A stretch of 64,000 nt of DNA from Spirodela intermedia (GCA_902729315.2 LR746280.1:282001-346000); one strand, 5' to 3'; numbered from the stretch's first letter, positions 1-12,827 are shown. Notes: a model not told the origin generated them from the sequence alone. Made by a program: numbers and translations.

Positions 1-699
1 GTTGTAAATCCTTTGCCCAATTTTTTAAAATGAGTAAATTCCACAAATAACTCGAATTTATTTATTTATTTCGAATTACCGAAGTTATTTTTGTTTGTTA
101 GTTTCGTTCAAATGGGCTGTTTATTTAATGGCGCGGTCATCCCTGTACATTATGCCACGCAGTATATATCCGGTGAGCTTGTTAACTACAAGAATCGATG
201 ATCATCGTAGTGTGATGTGGGAGCATCTGGGATGCCATCAATTAAGATTGAAAGGGAAACAAAGATGGATACTGATTCTCTTGCATCACCTTGCGATATC
301 TTCTCCTTACTACCACCCTCAGAGGATTGGCCTTATTTTTTCTTTGGATTCTCGTCTATCGTCCGTTTGAACTTTGAATAGGGGAACTTGCTAGTTGAAT
401 GCCGAGGATTTTTCTGATTTGTGTGGATCAGCTTGCAGAAACCTTCCGTGAAAATCTTGGCTGACCCAGAGTTTTATCAGAACTCGGAAGGTGCAAAAAT
501 TGCATCTTGTCCTTTCCCAGCTAGCACAATTTCTCAGATTTATACAAGTGCACGCCCCGATTCTTCTTGAAGGGCCTCGTTCCGTTTTAGAAACTGTTGA
601 AATTGTGCTCATTTTATTGCAGTTCGCATTGATCTACTGTGAATTCTGAACTGGTTTTTTTTTTTTTTTCTTGTTCTGGATGAATAATGGGACGAACAG
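1..699 (+). other. Intron/upstream sequence of the STRAP-like gene
   Basis: No exon is recognisable here. The stretch is AT/T-rich, ends in a long T run (about 657-670) and an AG acceptor just before the first visible WD40 exon, and is best read as intron of the gene entering from the left. Short open frames on both strands have no recognisable family. Confidence 0.5.
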
Positions 700-1421
700 G
701 TTGTGGGACGTCAGAAGTGGAAATATCATCCGAACCCTAGAGACCAAGTCCCCTGTGACCAGCGCCGAAGTGAGCCAGGATGGTCGATACATCACGACCG
801 CCGATGGTTCCACTGTGAAATTTTGGGACGCGAATCAGTGAGTAATCCTCTTTCTCTCCGGCGTCAACCCATTTCAAGCTTCACCTTGGTCGCTCTGACA
901 GCGGCGGCGCTGCCTGTTCCCTGCAGTTTTGGGCTGGTGAAGAGCTACAGCATGCCTTGCACCGTGGAGTCGGCCTCGCTGGAGCCGATGTTCGGCAACA
1001 AGTTCATCGCCGGCGGAGAAGACATGTGGGTCCACGTGTTTGACTTCCAGACCGGCGAAGAGACCAGTAAGTTTGAATTCCCGAGCTCTTCTCGCGAGGA
1101 AGAGGTTCCCGTCTGAATCTCCCGTCCTGATTGATCGATGATCTGTGTGCGTTGTCAGCCTGCAACAAGGGCCACCACGGGCCGGTACACTGCGTGCGCT
1201 TCTCCCCTGGCGGCGAGTCCTACGCCTCCGGCTCCGAGGACGGGACGATCAGGATCTGGCAGACCAGTCCGGTGGACGACCTGGAGGGGCTTCCTCAGAA
1301 TGGAGTTGCAGCTGCTGCCGCCAAGAGCAAGGCGGGGGTCAACGACCTCGGGAGGAAGGTCATCGGCCTGCAGATCACCAAGGACCGCCCCGAGGAGGAA
1401 GGAGACCGCACCGGCAGCTGA
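700..1421 (+). CDS. Serine-threonine kinase receptor-associated protein-like WD40 protein (3' part)
   Basis: C-terminal part of a WD40 beta-propeller protein of the STRAP family, a scaffold that in animals binds TGF-beta receptors and the SMN complex; its plant role is less clear. Exons are about 700-837, 927-1067 and 1159-1421 (TGA). They join in frame as [29 protein letters not shown] and [24 protein letters not shown]. The GHxxPVxxVRFSP and [11 protein letters not shown] signatures are those of the last propeller blade. After the blade comes a short Ala/Lys-rich tail. The first ~60% of the protein lies left of the window, so the start is not present. An AATAAA signal follows 146 nt after the stop. 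Family assignment is strong; orthologue-level naming is from memory of the family. Confidence 0.9.
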
Positions 1422-1567
1422 TTTGTCCTCTTGATGGTGTTGAGGTTTGGGGGGGAAGAGAGAGTTGGGTCTGCAACTAGAGAGGAAGGTAGGAGGAGAG
1501 AGATCCATGATGATGGGGGGAGGGGGGAGAGGCGCGTCTCCTCTGTCATCTCGCTCCCGTTCTCCCC

Positions 1568-1573
1568 AATAAA
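1568..1573 (+). terminator. Candidate polyadenylation signal of the STRAP-like gene
   Basis: Perfect AATAAA, 146 nt after the TGA, in otherwise GC-rich 3' flank. Position and motif fit a plant near-upstream element; use is inferred. Confidence 0.5.
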
Positions 1574-1929
1574 TAGGGCGGGTTCTGTCTGTAAATCGCG
1601 TAGCTGCTGCTACTTTCCGGTTGCTACTACTGCGCGGAGTTTTTTCTTCTTGTGATGTAATTCTCGTTGAAGGTTTTGTAGAACTGCAGCATCATGTTTA
1701 TAAAACATCGACCGGTCAACGCCGCCCCCTTCATCTCCGTGCTCTCTGCGCGAACTCTGCAACTCGCCGGTGGCGGAGGGATCGCAATCCCCTCGATTCT
1801 TTGAGTATAATTAATCTGATTCAATGAAAGCTAAAATGCGTGGGAACAACTCGGGGGCGGTGGGTGATTCGCGGTTGATTGTCTCCGCCTGCGAGGGCTC
1901 TCCGCTCGCGACAGAGAGGAGCAGGGGCC

Positions 1930-4900
1930 ATGCGGGATCGCCTGTATATCGCGGCCGCGTCCTCCTCCACCATGGCAGCCAGGCACTCCTCTTCACGCGG
2001 CCCTGTGAGCTTCCTAGCCCGGTTGTTCTTCCCCTCTTTCCAGAACTGTACTGAATTGTCGACACATAATTCGCTTGCTCTCCTTCTCCCTCCCTACATC
2101 CGTCCAGCAGGTTGGAGGCCAGAGTAGATGGCGCCGGGGTTTCTGCGACGGGCAGTCTCCATGGGACCTCCAGGGGAAAAACGGAGGTGTATTCGTTGGG
2201 GGGGATGAGCACCTCACAACCGTGAGCGAGGAGAACTACGTGCAGCGTGTGGGGTGGAGAGGCGATGCCTGGGTATCTGGGCCATCGTCTTTCCATCCGC
2301 CACCGCCTGGTCCGGGGTTCTCGTCTCCGCCGCCTCACGGGTATTTATCGACTGTTCCTCACCACCCTAGTTTCCGCCATCAAGCTCCTCAACCTTATGG
2401 ACCCACGGGGCCTCGAGGTTTATGGCGACCTGTGTGGCCGGATTTCGGTCCTCGTCCTCAATTCCGCGGTGCTCCACCTCGGCAATCCTGGCAAGGGCCA
2501 CATCCGGCGTTCCGACCTCATCCGCCGAGGCCCCGGCTGCCGCCCGCTGACTTCAGGAAGTGGGTTAGCTCATCGTTGCCGCCGCCGCCGGCTGAGTGTG
2601 GTAAGTGGACGGTCTCTCATCCATTCTTCATCGACAATTTTCCCGAGGATTCTGGGGACGATTCCTTTCTAGGGTTCTTGAACGGGGTGTTTTGCGCGCC
2701 CATCTTCAACACTGACCACTGAACATGTGTGGGGTTGTACCGGCGTCCTAAAGCTTCTGGCTTTATCCGCCGCACAGAGAACAATGGGTTCTATAAGCAT
2801 AATATTCATCTGGAAATTGAGGGAACCCAGTTTATTCTCCCCGTTAGTTTTTATGAAACAGGACATCCCATTTCTTCTTAGTCTATTTCTTCCAGCCTTT
2901 CTCATATCTAACGCCCTTGGGTTTCTTGATTGTCTTGCTTCTGATCTCCAGGGAGGTTCACAGTGCTCTCGTACAACATCCTTGCAGACTATCTTGCTCG
3001 AGACCATTGGTCAAAGCTTTATTTCCACATACCGCCTGAAGTTTTGGACTGGGAATGGCGAAAGAGCAGATTATTTATTGAATTCGGGTTGTGGTCTCCC
3101 GACATTATGTGTCTTCAGGTACTCCTAGGAACTGCTGTCTACTTCACAGACTGTTTGGCAAATTCGGGAAATGTTGTGCACTGTTGACTAGGCTGATGCC
3201 ATCTATCATTGCTTTTGACGACTTTTTTATTTTTTATTTTTATTTTTATGTGGTCTTTATGCCTCTTCAAAAAATTTGTTGCCACCTCTGATTTTGGATC
3301 CCCCACAGGAGGTGGACAGATTCCAGGACTTGGAGAAAGAGTTGGCCCTCCGAGGATATAATGGTGTTTGGAAGGTGGGTTAAAATATTGCAGGTTTATT
3401 CTCGCCTATTTCCGCTGTGTGGTCTTCATGTCCATTTCAGTAGTGCCAGCAAATGAAGCTGATGCCCGGTTTGGAGATTTGTTTGACATTTATGATGAAG
3501 ATGTAAATGTGTTGAAACACCGGTTCTGGAGTCGTGAATGGATGATCCTTAGGACCCTGGCAGAAAATTTTTGCCTGAAAATGGACTGAATGTAACTTGT
3601 TCCAAGGTCAGGAGCGATGAAAAATAATTAGCTTATAAGTTAGAAAAGGGGATTCTTTGGACTTGCTTGAGTAGCTAATATATACATTACCATTTTATGG
3701 TTTATTTTAAAATAATTCAGTTTGAAAATTTGCGATTGGTTTAACATCCATTGTCACCTGAACCACATTCAAATAGCTTTTCATGCTTCTACTGAGGGTG
3801 GAATTCATTTTGCTTTCAGTTTTGCTTCTGGGAGTTTGCTTGATTATGGTGTGTGAAAGATTTTCGTTTTGCAAGTGTTTGGTTCGCTTCTATGTGGTGC
3901 TTGTTTATCCTTGCTCTATCACAGACTTCAAGCATTCATATATGCTGCAGATGCGTACTGGTGATGCAGTAGATGGATGTGCTGTTTTTTGGCGGGCATG
4001 TAGGTATTGTATTTTTTTTCATTTTTCATATTTAATCAGTAAATTTGCGATATTATTTCATACTTCTACAGTGTACATCGTATCCTTAATTTTCCCATTC
4101 TTTATCGTATTTGGTTCTGCTTCTTCGTTTTATATTCTGACCCAATATCTGTACAAGAAGTGCGTCCTACGTATATATTTTCGTGGCTCCTATTTTGTTT
4201 GGTTTGCCCAACTCCCAGAGCTAGAATTACAAATCTGAGGATTTTAATGAAGATTCATGGGTTTTGGAGGTTTGCTTGGGTGCTTGCCTTGAGATTTTGG
4301 GAGTAGTCAGCAATTACTGAATTACATTTGGTCTGTTGTGATTTATGTCATCTTCTTCTACTATGTAAAAATAAAATCTTACGAAAAATGAAAAATCGAC
4401 TGCTGATATTGTCTCTGCCCTTTTTTGACTGAACACATCTGATATCTTATGCGTTATCCCTTGGTGTTTTTTTAGTTCATATTTGAGTACCCGATGAGCA
4501 TACAGATGAATATTCACTTCTAGGTTCAAACTTTGGTTCTGGGTGACTAAGGTTTTAATCACTATGAAGGAAGGCTAGAGAAAATTTGGAGCTTTTGAGA
4601 TATCGTTATTACCCACAGTTCTTGCATGGTTGTGGTTGTAAGGTGGGGGAAAGATTCCTTCGATACAGAATGTTTTCAGATGAATCGTTCCTTGCGTAGG
4701 CATTTTTAGAAATCCATTATTTTTTTACTCTTTTTCTTTCTGCGTATCAGATTACATTCCCTGCGTTACATACAGTAGTAGTGTGGAGCATATTTGGGTG
4801 TTTTTTATTGCAAATTCATTGGTTCGGACTACTTTATTTTTAGCCTTTTGGATCATTTATTCTTCCAACTCTCACTGATTGATTGCTGGCATTACCTCTG

Positions 4901-7900
4901 GCTGTTGTGCTCGGACTAAGAGATATCTGGTATTCCATTCTAGCTGTGGAGGCTGTCTATCTCGGGGTGTATGACACGCTGTTGATTAGGCCTGCAGTGT
5001 GTATTGTCTTCATGAGAGGGTAGAAGTCACAGTTCCGGTCCATATCTGTGTGATCCCTTGGTAGTAATCATTGATATTATTTCCAATAGAATGATAATCC
5101 CTCAGAATTTATCGTCCATTTTTTTCTCAAATAAGTAATAGGAGAGTAAAAATAAAGATTTAATTCTTTTCGGTCCAACAATGAGAATCATTTATTTTGA
5201 TCTATTGCGAGTTTAGTTTTTGCATTTTGTGAATCAGCTGTCTTACTGGGAACCTCATTGCATTGGTACTAGGTTTGTGCTAAGGCATGAGGAGCACATT
5301 GAGTTTGCTAAACTTGGACTTCGAGATAATGTTGCGCAGATTTGCGTCTTAGAGGTATCCCATAATATTTTTCTGAAAAAAAATGTAATATAATGTTAGT
5401 TTTCACTGTTTCAATGGGTCAGATTAATTCTTCTGGTGTGGTCTTCTCTACATCTTTTCTTTTTCATTTACTGGGTCAGCATACTAATGCAGTGTGATTG
5501 TTTTTATTTATCAGTCGAGTCAAAGTCCTTGTAACAGTTCTGCGGCTTCACCTGCGAGGTAGGTCGAATCCTTTTCCTTGTGCCTTGTCTAAAATTACAG
5601 ACACCGTACTCCTGTCATAACATCTTCAATCCATCTAGCTTTGTAGAGAACTGGATTTTATATCTTAAGTTGTCCACTCACAACGAAGAAAAAGCTATCA
5701 TTTGCTCAATTTCCATTGCTTTGTATGGCTGTTATCCACTTTATGTGTGATAGTAAATGAATAGAAGCGTTATGATAGCTTCTAATGGGAAAGAAAATGC
5801 AGATCTCATCCATCCCTGGGAATCGATCGGGTTGTGGTCTGCAACATTCATGTGCTTTACAATCCGAAGAGAGGAGAAATTAAACTTGGCCAGGTACATC
5901 CTTCTTTGCTGCTGCAATTTTTTTTTAATAACATATACTGTCCGTTCACAATTTTCCTTGATTTCATTATTGAATTCGAAATAACTGCAAATTTGGCCAG
6001 TCCCGAGGGACTGTGATTGCTGTTCACATTCCTTATTGTGTTTCGACTGGCATCCTGCCCAATAGATTCTGGTCATGAATCCAGATTTTGAACCCCTTAA
6101 ACCTACAGTGCCTACAATCAACAGAATCCTTCAATAACCCAACATCTCCTTGCACCTACGAGCCATCAAATACGTCGCATTCAATGGGATTGTGAAGTTG
6201 GTTTCATCTTATGATGCCGTCAAATGGGCCCCATCCCATAGACTTGTCGAATACGTTTTATTTCATGAGCCTATAAATGAATTAGATGAATTTGTTGAAT
6301 CAACTTCATCTATTATACTCGTAAATGAGCTTCATCTTATTGATTTATTGATAGGTTCCTTCCTATATACTGGCAAATGGCCGATTTGTCAAATGAGTTT
6401 CAGCCCACAGACTTCGAAATGAACTACATCTCTTAACTCGCCAAATGGGGCCTATCGTATGAGCTTGTCAAATAGTCCTCATCCCTTAACCTCACTGATA
6501 GGTTCGACTTCTAAACTTGTCAAGTGAAAGGAGTATTCTCAGATGGGCATCAAATTTGCAATATCAGATGGATTTCTTCTCATACATTCAACTCCGACCT
6601 ATTTTTAGCCCTGTGAATTATTGTTTATGAATTGTGATTTCTCTTATTTGAGGCATCAATCTTGTGGTAGTAGATCGTGTTTATTTGTTAATGAGGGCTT
6701 TATTAACGCTAATTCTGGTAGGTGAGAAGGGTCTTAATTTATACAACGAACCTAAACATCTCAGTCTCATCAATAAAACAAAAGATAACGAGTTTTTCCC
6801 TATGTTGGGTGTGCGGGCATCACATCATGGCACATACTAAGCTTATGGACTCCAACTATAACGGCTATAGCTAACTTTCTGATTTTCTGTGCAGGTCAGA
6901 ACACTTCTAAATCAAGCATACTCTGTCTCTAAGATTTGGGATGATGCTCCAGTTATCATCTGCGGAGATTTCAACTGCACCCCAAAGGTCGAATTTGTAT
7001 TCTCTGAATGGAGGGCGTGCTCAGTTTAAAGCTATTTGTTTGCTACAACTATGCTATTCTTTGAGTCTCACCTGTGCTTCTTTATGTTTTTTCAGAGCCC
7101 ACTTTACAATTTTATTTCCGAGCAGAAGGTAAGTGTTTTGCGAAAAAAATTGGGTTTCTTCTGTATAGATATTTCCCTGTAGATGTAAGCATTTTTACTT
7201 TCTTGCAGTTAAATTTATCTGGGCTTGCTAGGAACACTGTCTCGGGACAATACTCTCCCATTTACTACCCACCACGAACATTTAATCAGGAACTGGGAAT
7301 GAAAAGCCATCACAGCGATAAGGGCATTACAGATAACGCATTACAAGGTAATCAATTCTCTTTCAATCGTGTCTTAGTGATTATCTACTTCCATAGAGAA
7401 TCTGAAAATGGGAATAAATTCAAACCTGATGAACGTTGCAGGAATAGAAATGGATGGATCTGACAATTCAACCACATGCGAGGAAAAATATTCACCAACA
7501 GAAACGAGTGTGGATATGCTTCAGCCTGGTGACATTGTGACCTCTGAGGAAAGAGAAGGTGCGGACAGTTCTAGAAATGCTTCCTCTCAGGGTGTTGCTC
7601 TCCCTTCAACAGTAGACTTCCAGTATCCCTGTTCTTCCGGTGAAACATTGAGGAGCATTCTTGATCAACATTTAGTCACAACCTCTGGGAACATTGAGGC
7701 CAAGGCTGACACTATAGATTTGCTTCATGAGGTGAATTCATCCACAACTCACGCAAGATTGAAGGAAGAGTTCACTGGTATCGAAATGACTAAAGATGCT
7801 TCAAACTCTTCCAATAATATACCTTCTCGGGTAGGAGATAAAGATGGTCTTACTCCGCATGGCGTGGATAATAGTTCGGATTCGATACCCGATGTTGTTA

Positions 7901-9263
7901 TCCTCAATAGGACTTCATGTCAATGGATCTCAAAGGCAATTACCTTTTCCTCAGAAAGCATTGCTGTATCCCCAGTTGGTTTGCCATCTGATCTAGAAAG
8001 AACTATTCTTGATGTTTCCCGTCATAATTCTCACGAGGACAAGAACTTGGACTCGTGTTTGGATTTTGCAACAGAGGATTTGTCAGCGGGTCATACTACA
8101 GAAAAGGTGGAAAATTTGAGTACCCTTAGCGTACAGGTTATGGCAGAAAGGGTAACCTCTTACACTGTCCTTGACGTCACTGAAGCGGGAATTTCTGATA
8201 TCAGTGATGGTAATGCCGCACTAGAAGCAAGTTCTTGTCCAATTGATGAAGGGGAAGAGGGCAGCTCAGACCCTACTTTTCTTGAAGAGCTTCATGGACC
8301 GAGTAATGTGCAGGAGTCTATGGAAGTACTATCAGGCGCATCATTTTCAAGCCAATGGATGCGCCGGTCGTATCCTGATCCTTTTTTGTGGACCCCTATG
8401 GAAATCACAGCAGCATCAGGAAACCCAGAAACTACCTCTCTTGAGCATAATCTCAAGTTGAAGAGTGCCTACACAGAAGTCGAGGTACTCGATGGCTCAC
8501 CCATTTCTTTGATTGATTTCTTTTATGCTGTGAGGGGGTGGTTTTCTCTCTTTTGCTCTACTCCTATGATCCTTCAGATTTTATATTCCGGGTCCTCGGT
8601 ATCTGTTGATTGTCCATCTTATTGATGGGGATGCTATGATGCTTATCCATCTGTTGCTCCAAAATTTTGGGAAGGCAGTTCAAAGTTGATGCGGTTTTTA
8701 TTTTTTTATTTAGCAATGATTTTCAGGGGGATTTTTTTTTTTTGAATTCCACCTCTATATGTTTTTGCTCCTTTAGGATTATGCAGGGACGAAGGATTCC
8801 AATGGAGAACCCAAGGTGACAAGCTACAACAGGCAATTCATGGGCACAGTCGATTATATATGGTCAGTTGGCATCAGAAATATTCCATTGTATAGTCGAT
8901 CAGCACTGCCTATTAGCTATTGTATTGTCCTTCATATTCTAGTGACTAGTATCCCTCAGTTCCTCTTCCGTTGAGCCAATCTGCCCCATCCTTGATCAAT
9001 TAGCACCAATCCTTTGCTTTATAAGTCTACTTGTCCACCAGGCACTCTGAAGGACTCCAAACTGTTCGAGTGCTGGATACAATACCACAGAATGTTCTCC
9101 GACGAACCTGTGGCTTTCCCACAAGGGTAAACTTCAATCTCTCTCTCCCCTTCTCTCTCTCTCTTAGCCTACCCCTTCTAAGGTTTACCGTTGACTTCTT
9201 ATGCAGAAATGGGGGAGTGATCATATTGCTCTGGTGTGCGAGTTTGCCTTCAAGAAGACTTGA
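1930..9263 (+). CDS. CCR4-6: Carbon catabolite repressor protein 4 homolog 6-type nuclease (CCR4-6-like)
   Basis: Endonuclease/exonuclease/phosphatase-fold protein of the CCR4 deadenylase group, expected to shorten mRNA poly(A) tails. Coding exons: 1930-2004, 2111-2600, 2952-3118, 3309-3374, 3951-4003, 5273-5354, 5515-5558, 5803-5893, 6895-6987, 7096-7128, 7209-7347, 7442-8484, 8777-8862, 9042-9126, 9207-9263. Phases agree at every junction and give 867 aa (853 from the ATG at 1972). The N-terminus is Gly/Pro/Arg-rich. Catalytic motifs are intact: SYNILADYL, LQEVDRFQDL, CGDFNCTPK, TVDYIW and KWGSDHIALV. A ~350-residue insertion coded by the 1,043-nt exon 12 sits between the GDFN and TVDYIW motifs, as in plant CCR4-6. 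The exact start is uncertain. Intron 8 (5894-6894) carries a minisatellite, and the last exon is tandemly duplicated downstream. Confidence 0.93.
6165..6525 (+). repeat. Degenerate ~27-nt tandem repeat in CCR4-6 intron 8
   Basis: Successive units of about 23-28 nt share a GTCAAATGRGCYYCATC core followed by a YYWTRRACTT-like tail. Clear units start near 6219, 6246, 6321 and 6367-6378, then near 6413, 6441 and 6468. Intermediate units are more diverged. About 12 units cover the stretch. It lies wholly inside the 1-kb intron 8 and is not in frame with the gene. It is a decayed minisatellite, not a CRISPR-like array, because there is no constant repeat with unique spacers. Confidence 0.6.
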
Positions 9264-9280
9264 ACACAATGGTCAATCCT

Positions 9281-9425
9281 TGTGGCTTCCCCACAAGGGT
9301 AGACTTGAGTCTCTCTCTCTCTCTCTCTGCCCACCCTTCTATGATTTACCGTTGACTTTCTCATGCAGAAATGGGGCAGTGACCATATTTCTCTGGTGTG
9401 GGAGTTTGGCTTCAAGAAGACTTGA
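9281..9425 (+). pseudogene. Tandem duplicate of the CCR4-6 terminal exon and its upstream splice region
   Basis: The block starting at 9109 (end of exon 14, CT-rich intron, exon 15) is repeated from 9281. The second copy has the exon-14 tail with its GTAGAC donor, a (CT)n intron, a TGCAG acceptor, and an exon-15 copy ending in TGA at 9423-9425. The copied exon still reads KWGSDHISLVWEFGFKKT, so the catalytic SDH motif is intact while Ala, Cys and Ala have become Ser, Trp and Gly. The period is about 162-172 bp, varying with the CT tract. It could act as an alternative terminal exon if 9127 splices to the acceptor before 9369. More simply it is a non-coding copy in the 3' UTR. Confidence 0.75.
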
Positions 9426-9429
9426 ACAC

Positions 9430-9796
9430 AATCGTCAATCTAACAATGGTGGGTGTCCTCATTTTCTCCGAGCTAGTATATATTGGGCGCAGCAGACGAA
9501 AGTTTTAGTGGCTGGTGGATGGCACGCGGTGGACTGATTACCCGTGGAGTCTGGCGTTGGTCTCTCTCTCTCTCTCTCTCCCCGTTGACCACGACATCAC
9601 TCCTCCTGATCTTGTTACTAACTTAAAGAGCCCTCTGCTCAGGATCCTGTGAGATCTATGGTTACAGTCTCAAAGAGGTCCTGGTTGAGGCCTAATTGGG
9701 CCTAGTCTTCCTGATACTGGGCCACAACTCTGAAAGAAAGCTTTTGGGCCAATTAATCCAAGTTCTAAGCTTATCTAGTTCATCAGCACCTCTACG

Positions 9797-9843
<47 letters not shown>

Positions 9844-10537
9844 TGATTCAGTTTAATAATTTAGGCCTATAAAGCATTAATTACTATTTTCCTTTTTATT
9901 TAACTATTATCACAGAAAAAATGGGCTTCTTTAGAAAAAGTATACTCAGAAATTATTCTTTTTCCAACTCGTTGTACTGCTTATAACCCTTATTATTATA
10001 TTTATTCATGACTTATATATAAATTCGTATTAAAAATTGACAACATGTTAGAAGATTAGTATGAAAATTTGGGCCGTACAAGATCAAGTTCTGGGCTTGT
10101 CTGGTCCACTGTGCCTAATTAAATAAATTTAAAATATGAAATATTTAATATATCTGTTTGATGTCTATCTAGGCTTAAAAACCATAATAATAATTTAATA
10201 ATTTGAAAAAATAATAAAAATTATTTAATTCACGTCCTCATATTTAGATGAAAAAATTTAGAGAAAATTTTGCCCTCTTAAAATTTGACGTCTTAATATA
10301 TCATGTAAATATCATCGGAAGAATCAGCCCAGTAAAGGGTTGGGCTTTTCGGTGGCTCACTGAACCATTTTTGGGCTCAGATCAATTTCTGTCGGACTGG
10401 AATCCATTAATGGGCCCTTCAGATCACGACTCCCACTAGCCCAATGATTCTCTTGGCCTCAAGTATATATACATATCTATCTATGCATTCACTTTGGCGC
10501 TCTCCGTCTTGAGCGAGAGAGAAAGAGGAGGGAGGGA
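9430..10537. other. Intergenic region between CCR4-6 and the plastid-protein gene
   Basis: It contains a short (CT)n at about 9561-9580, an AT-rich core with a (TA)n tract at 9797-9842, and several GGGCC/GGGCTT-type words near 10,330-10,440 close to the next gene. No coding exon is recognised. Confidence 0.5.
9797..9842. repeat. (TA)n microsatellite
   Basis: About 46 nt of nearly perfect alternating TA, interrupted by single TG steps at both ends. Confidence 0.9.
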
Positions 10538-12827
10538 ATGGCTCTCGCTGCTCCGACCCACGCACTCTCTCTCTCGTTGGGACCCTCTAAGGTCGGCACT
10601 CGATCAAGATCTCTATCCTTCCCAGTCACTCGTTTCAGGGCTTCATCTTCATCGCCATCGTCGTCGTCGTCCTCCTCCTCCTCTTCGGACGTTCCGGTGC
10701 CCGACTTCCTCTCGTCTGATTGGTACTAGCCTTCTCCGTGCCTAAGGAAATTGGACCCTCGTCCTGCGTCAGTCCCTAGTTAGGAACACGAGTACTGAGT
10801 TCATTTATTACGTGACTTCCCATGGAGAATTTGTCTAGGCTCCCCGTGTTTTGGTACAGATGTCCGATTGCCGACGCATGCCTGTGTTCTTTAGTTCAGA
10901 ATGGCAACTCTGAAATGGCATCTCCAGCGGTGCTCCATGGTTAACCACACCAAAAGTCTCTATTATAGACTATTAATTTATGCATGAGTTTCTAAATTAT
11001 CGTCTCACTGTTCGGGAAAACCTGTTTTGGTGTGATATTTGAAAATTTTGTCTTACTCCTTTTCTGAAATTATATAGATATTCGATTTATTAAATTCCTA
11101 GATATTTTAGAAATTTTAAAAAGATTTTATGCGGAATCCCTGTTCTCGTGTCTTTTTTTTATCATTCATAAATGGCTCCCTTGGTTGTGCCTCTGTTTGT
11201 TTTGACGTGCTTCGATTATTCTGACTTCGTTAATCCATGAGCTTTATCTGTTTACTTCGTGCATTTGAGTTAGTATAGGCCTAATTTATTCCAGTAGTCG
11301 ATAACATTCATTCAAGGGCCGTGCATCATGCAAACCCTGGTGTAAGCCACTTCTCATCTGAACAAGCCGATCGTTGAGATTATAAGGAAACATATATTCC
11401 TTCACTTTCTGCGTTATTATTCTTGGTTGTTCTCATCTTACTTTCTGACGGATGCACCTTTGCGAAGAAGATCATCATCCCCCAGGTCTCACTTCTGTAA
11501 ATTTCTGAAACTAGATATAGAAAAGGACAGAAAAGTCCTTAAAAATAACAATAATGAAGAATCTTGTAATCTTGTGCAAATTGATCACATATGAATTCCA
11601 TCCTTTAATTCCTTGCATTGATATTCTGTAAACCCTAGCAATGCTTTTAATGACAATATGCTGATCATCTATTCCTTCTATTTTTGCTCCTCTCTGATTA
11701 ATTGTTCTAACTTGGTTATCTAACTTCTCATTAACTCCACTTCTTTTCTATATGCAGGCTTGAATCCCGAAAGAAGAGACCTTTTGGCCCCCGGCTCAAT
11801 GTAGAAATCTCAGTAAAAACATTTTTCTTTGTTTTAAAATCGGTTTGAACTGGAGAATTCATGTAAGTAGGATTCCATACTCTAGTTTAGTGCAGAAGAA
11901 GCAGTCCAATGGCAGCTCGATGCATTGAAGCACAACGATCAACCTCGTCACGATTATGGTATAGAAGTTATGTACAGGGTAATAATAATGACTTGCCTCT
12001 TCTATTTTATTTTCTCTGGTTATTATTAAATATGTGTCTAAATCAGTTCGTGGGTCATTTTGTCTCAGTTTGCTGGATTCGATCCCTTCGAAAGATCCAC
12101 CTATTTTGGGCCATTCTTTGATTTAGGGCAGGTCAGTGAGTTCTCCATCTCTCAATCTCTGGCTGTGCAGCTTGTGACTCTGCTCTGCAACGCAAGTAAT
12201 CTGAGATGTTCCGATCTGAACTATGTTCATGCAGTTTGAGCGGTTCAGGCGGATATTCCATCATTCCAAGTACCGGGTTTTGCTCTGCCACAAGGAGAGA
12301 ATGATTCTGAGTAGCTTTTGGGTGGACGAGGTAGGGCAGCTTTTATTTTTGGGATTAGGAATATCCTTCTAAAATCAATTTAATGTCCCCTGTTTAATTA
12401 TTTTTCATCAATTCTAGGAAGAACCGATGCAATTAATTTTTTAAAAAATATAGAATGAATCTTTAATATCCCCTGTTTTTACCGTCGACCGTCAGTTCTT
12501 AGATGAGCAACTGCAATCTGGCAGACCAAGTCTTCTTCTGACTTTCTGGCCCTCGTTCACCTGTTCTTGACAGAGTCGATTCAAGCAGAGGGTGTGGATA
12601 CAGGGATCACGCCCAGAGGAGGAAGAAAAATTTGAATTCACTATGGTCCAGGTTTATATATTTCTTCTCTCTTACGTTGGATATATGCTCTACCCGCTGG
12701 CTTTCATTGACTTTTTTTTTTTTTTTTCAACGCATCACAGAGGATAGGCGGCTCTTGGGATGGCTACTGGCTGACGGAGAGCTTGCTCCATGATGGCGAT
12801 GGGTTTTCTAGTAGAATTGCTTATTGA
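10538..12827 (+). CDS. Conserved plastid-targeted protein of unknown function
   Basis: Seven coding exons: 10538-10722, 11758-11800, 11886-11978, 12069-12131, 12235-12330, 12574-12651 and 12741-12827. Phases agree throughout and give 214 aa. The first ~50 residues are Ser/Arg-rich with almost no acidic residues, including a run of ten Ser, which is typical of a chloroplast transit peptide. The mature part is highly structured: RKKRPFGPRLNFSAEEAV, YGIEVMYRFAGFDPFER, FERFRRIFHHSKYRVLL, RPEEEEKFEFTMVQRIGG and SWDGYWLTESLLHDGDGF. I recognise this as a protein conserved across land plants, but I know no established function. The length and alpha-beta pattern could suit a small NTF2-like fold; that is a guess. 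The ATG is the first in the exon and directly precedes the transit-like segment. Confidence 0.85.

Noticed and set aside
6165-6525. CRISPR-like periodicity in the CCR4-6 intron
   Set aside because: Units are contiguous and equally diverged, with no constant repeat alternating with unique spacers; the host is a plant nuclear genome.
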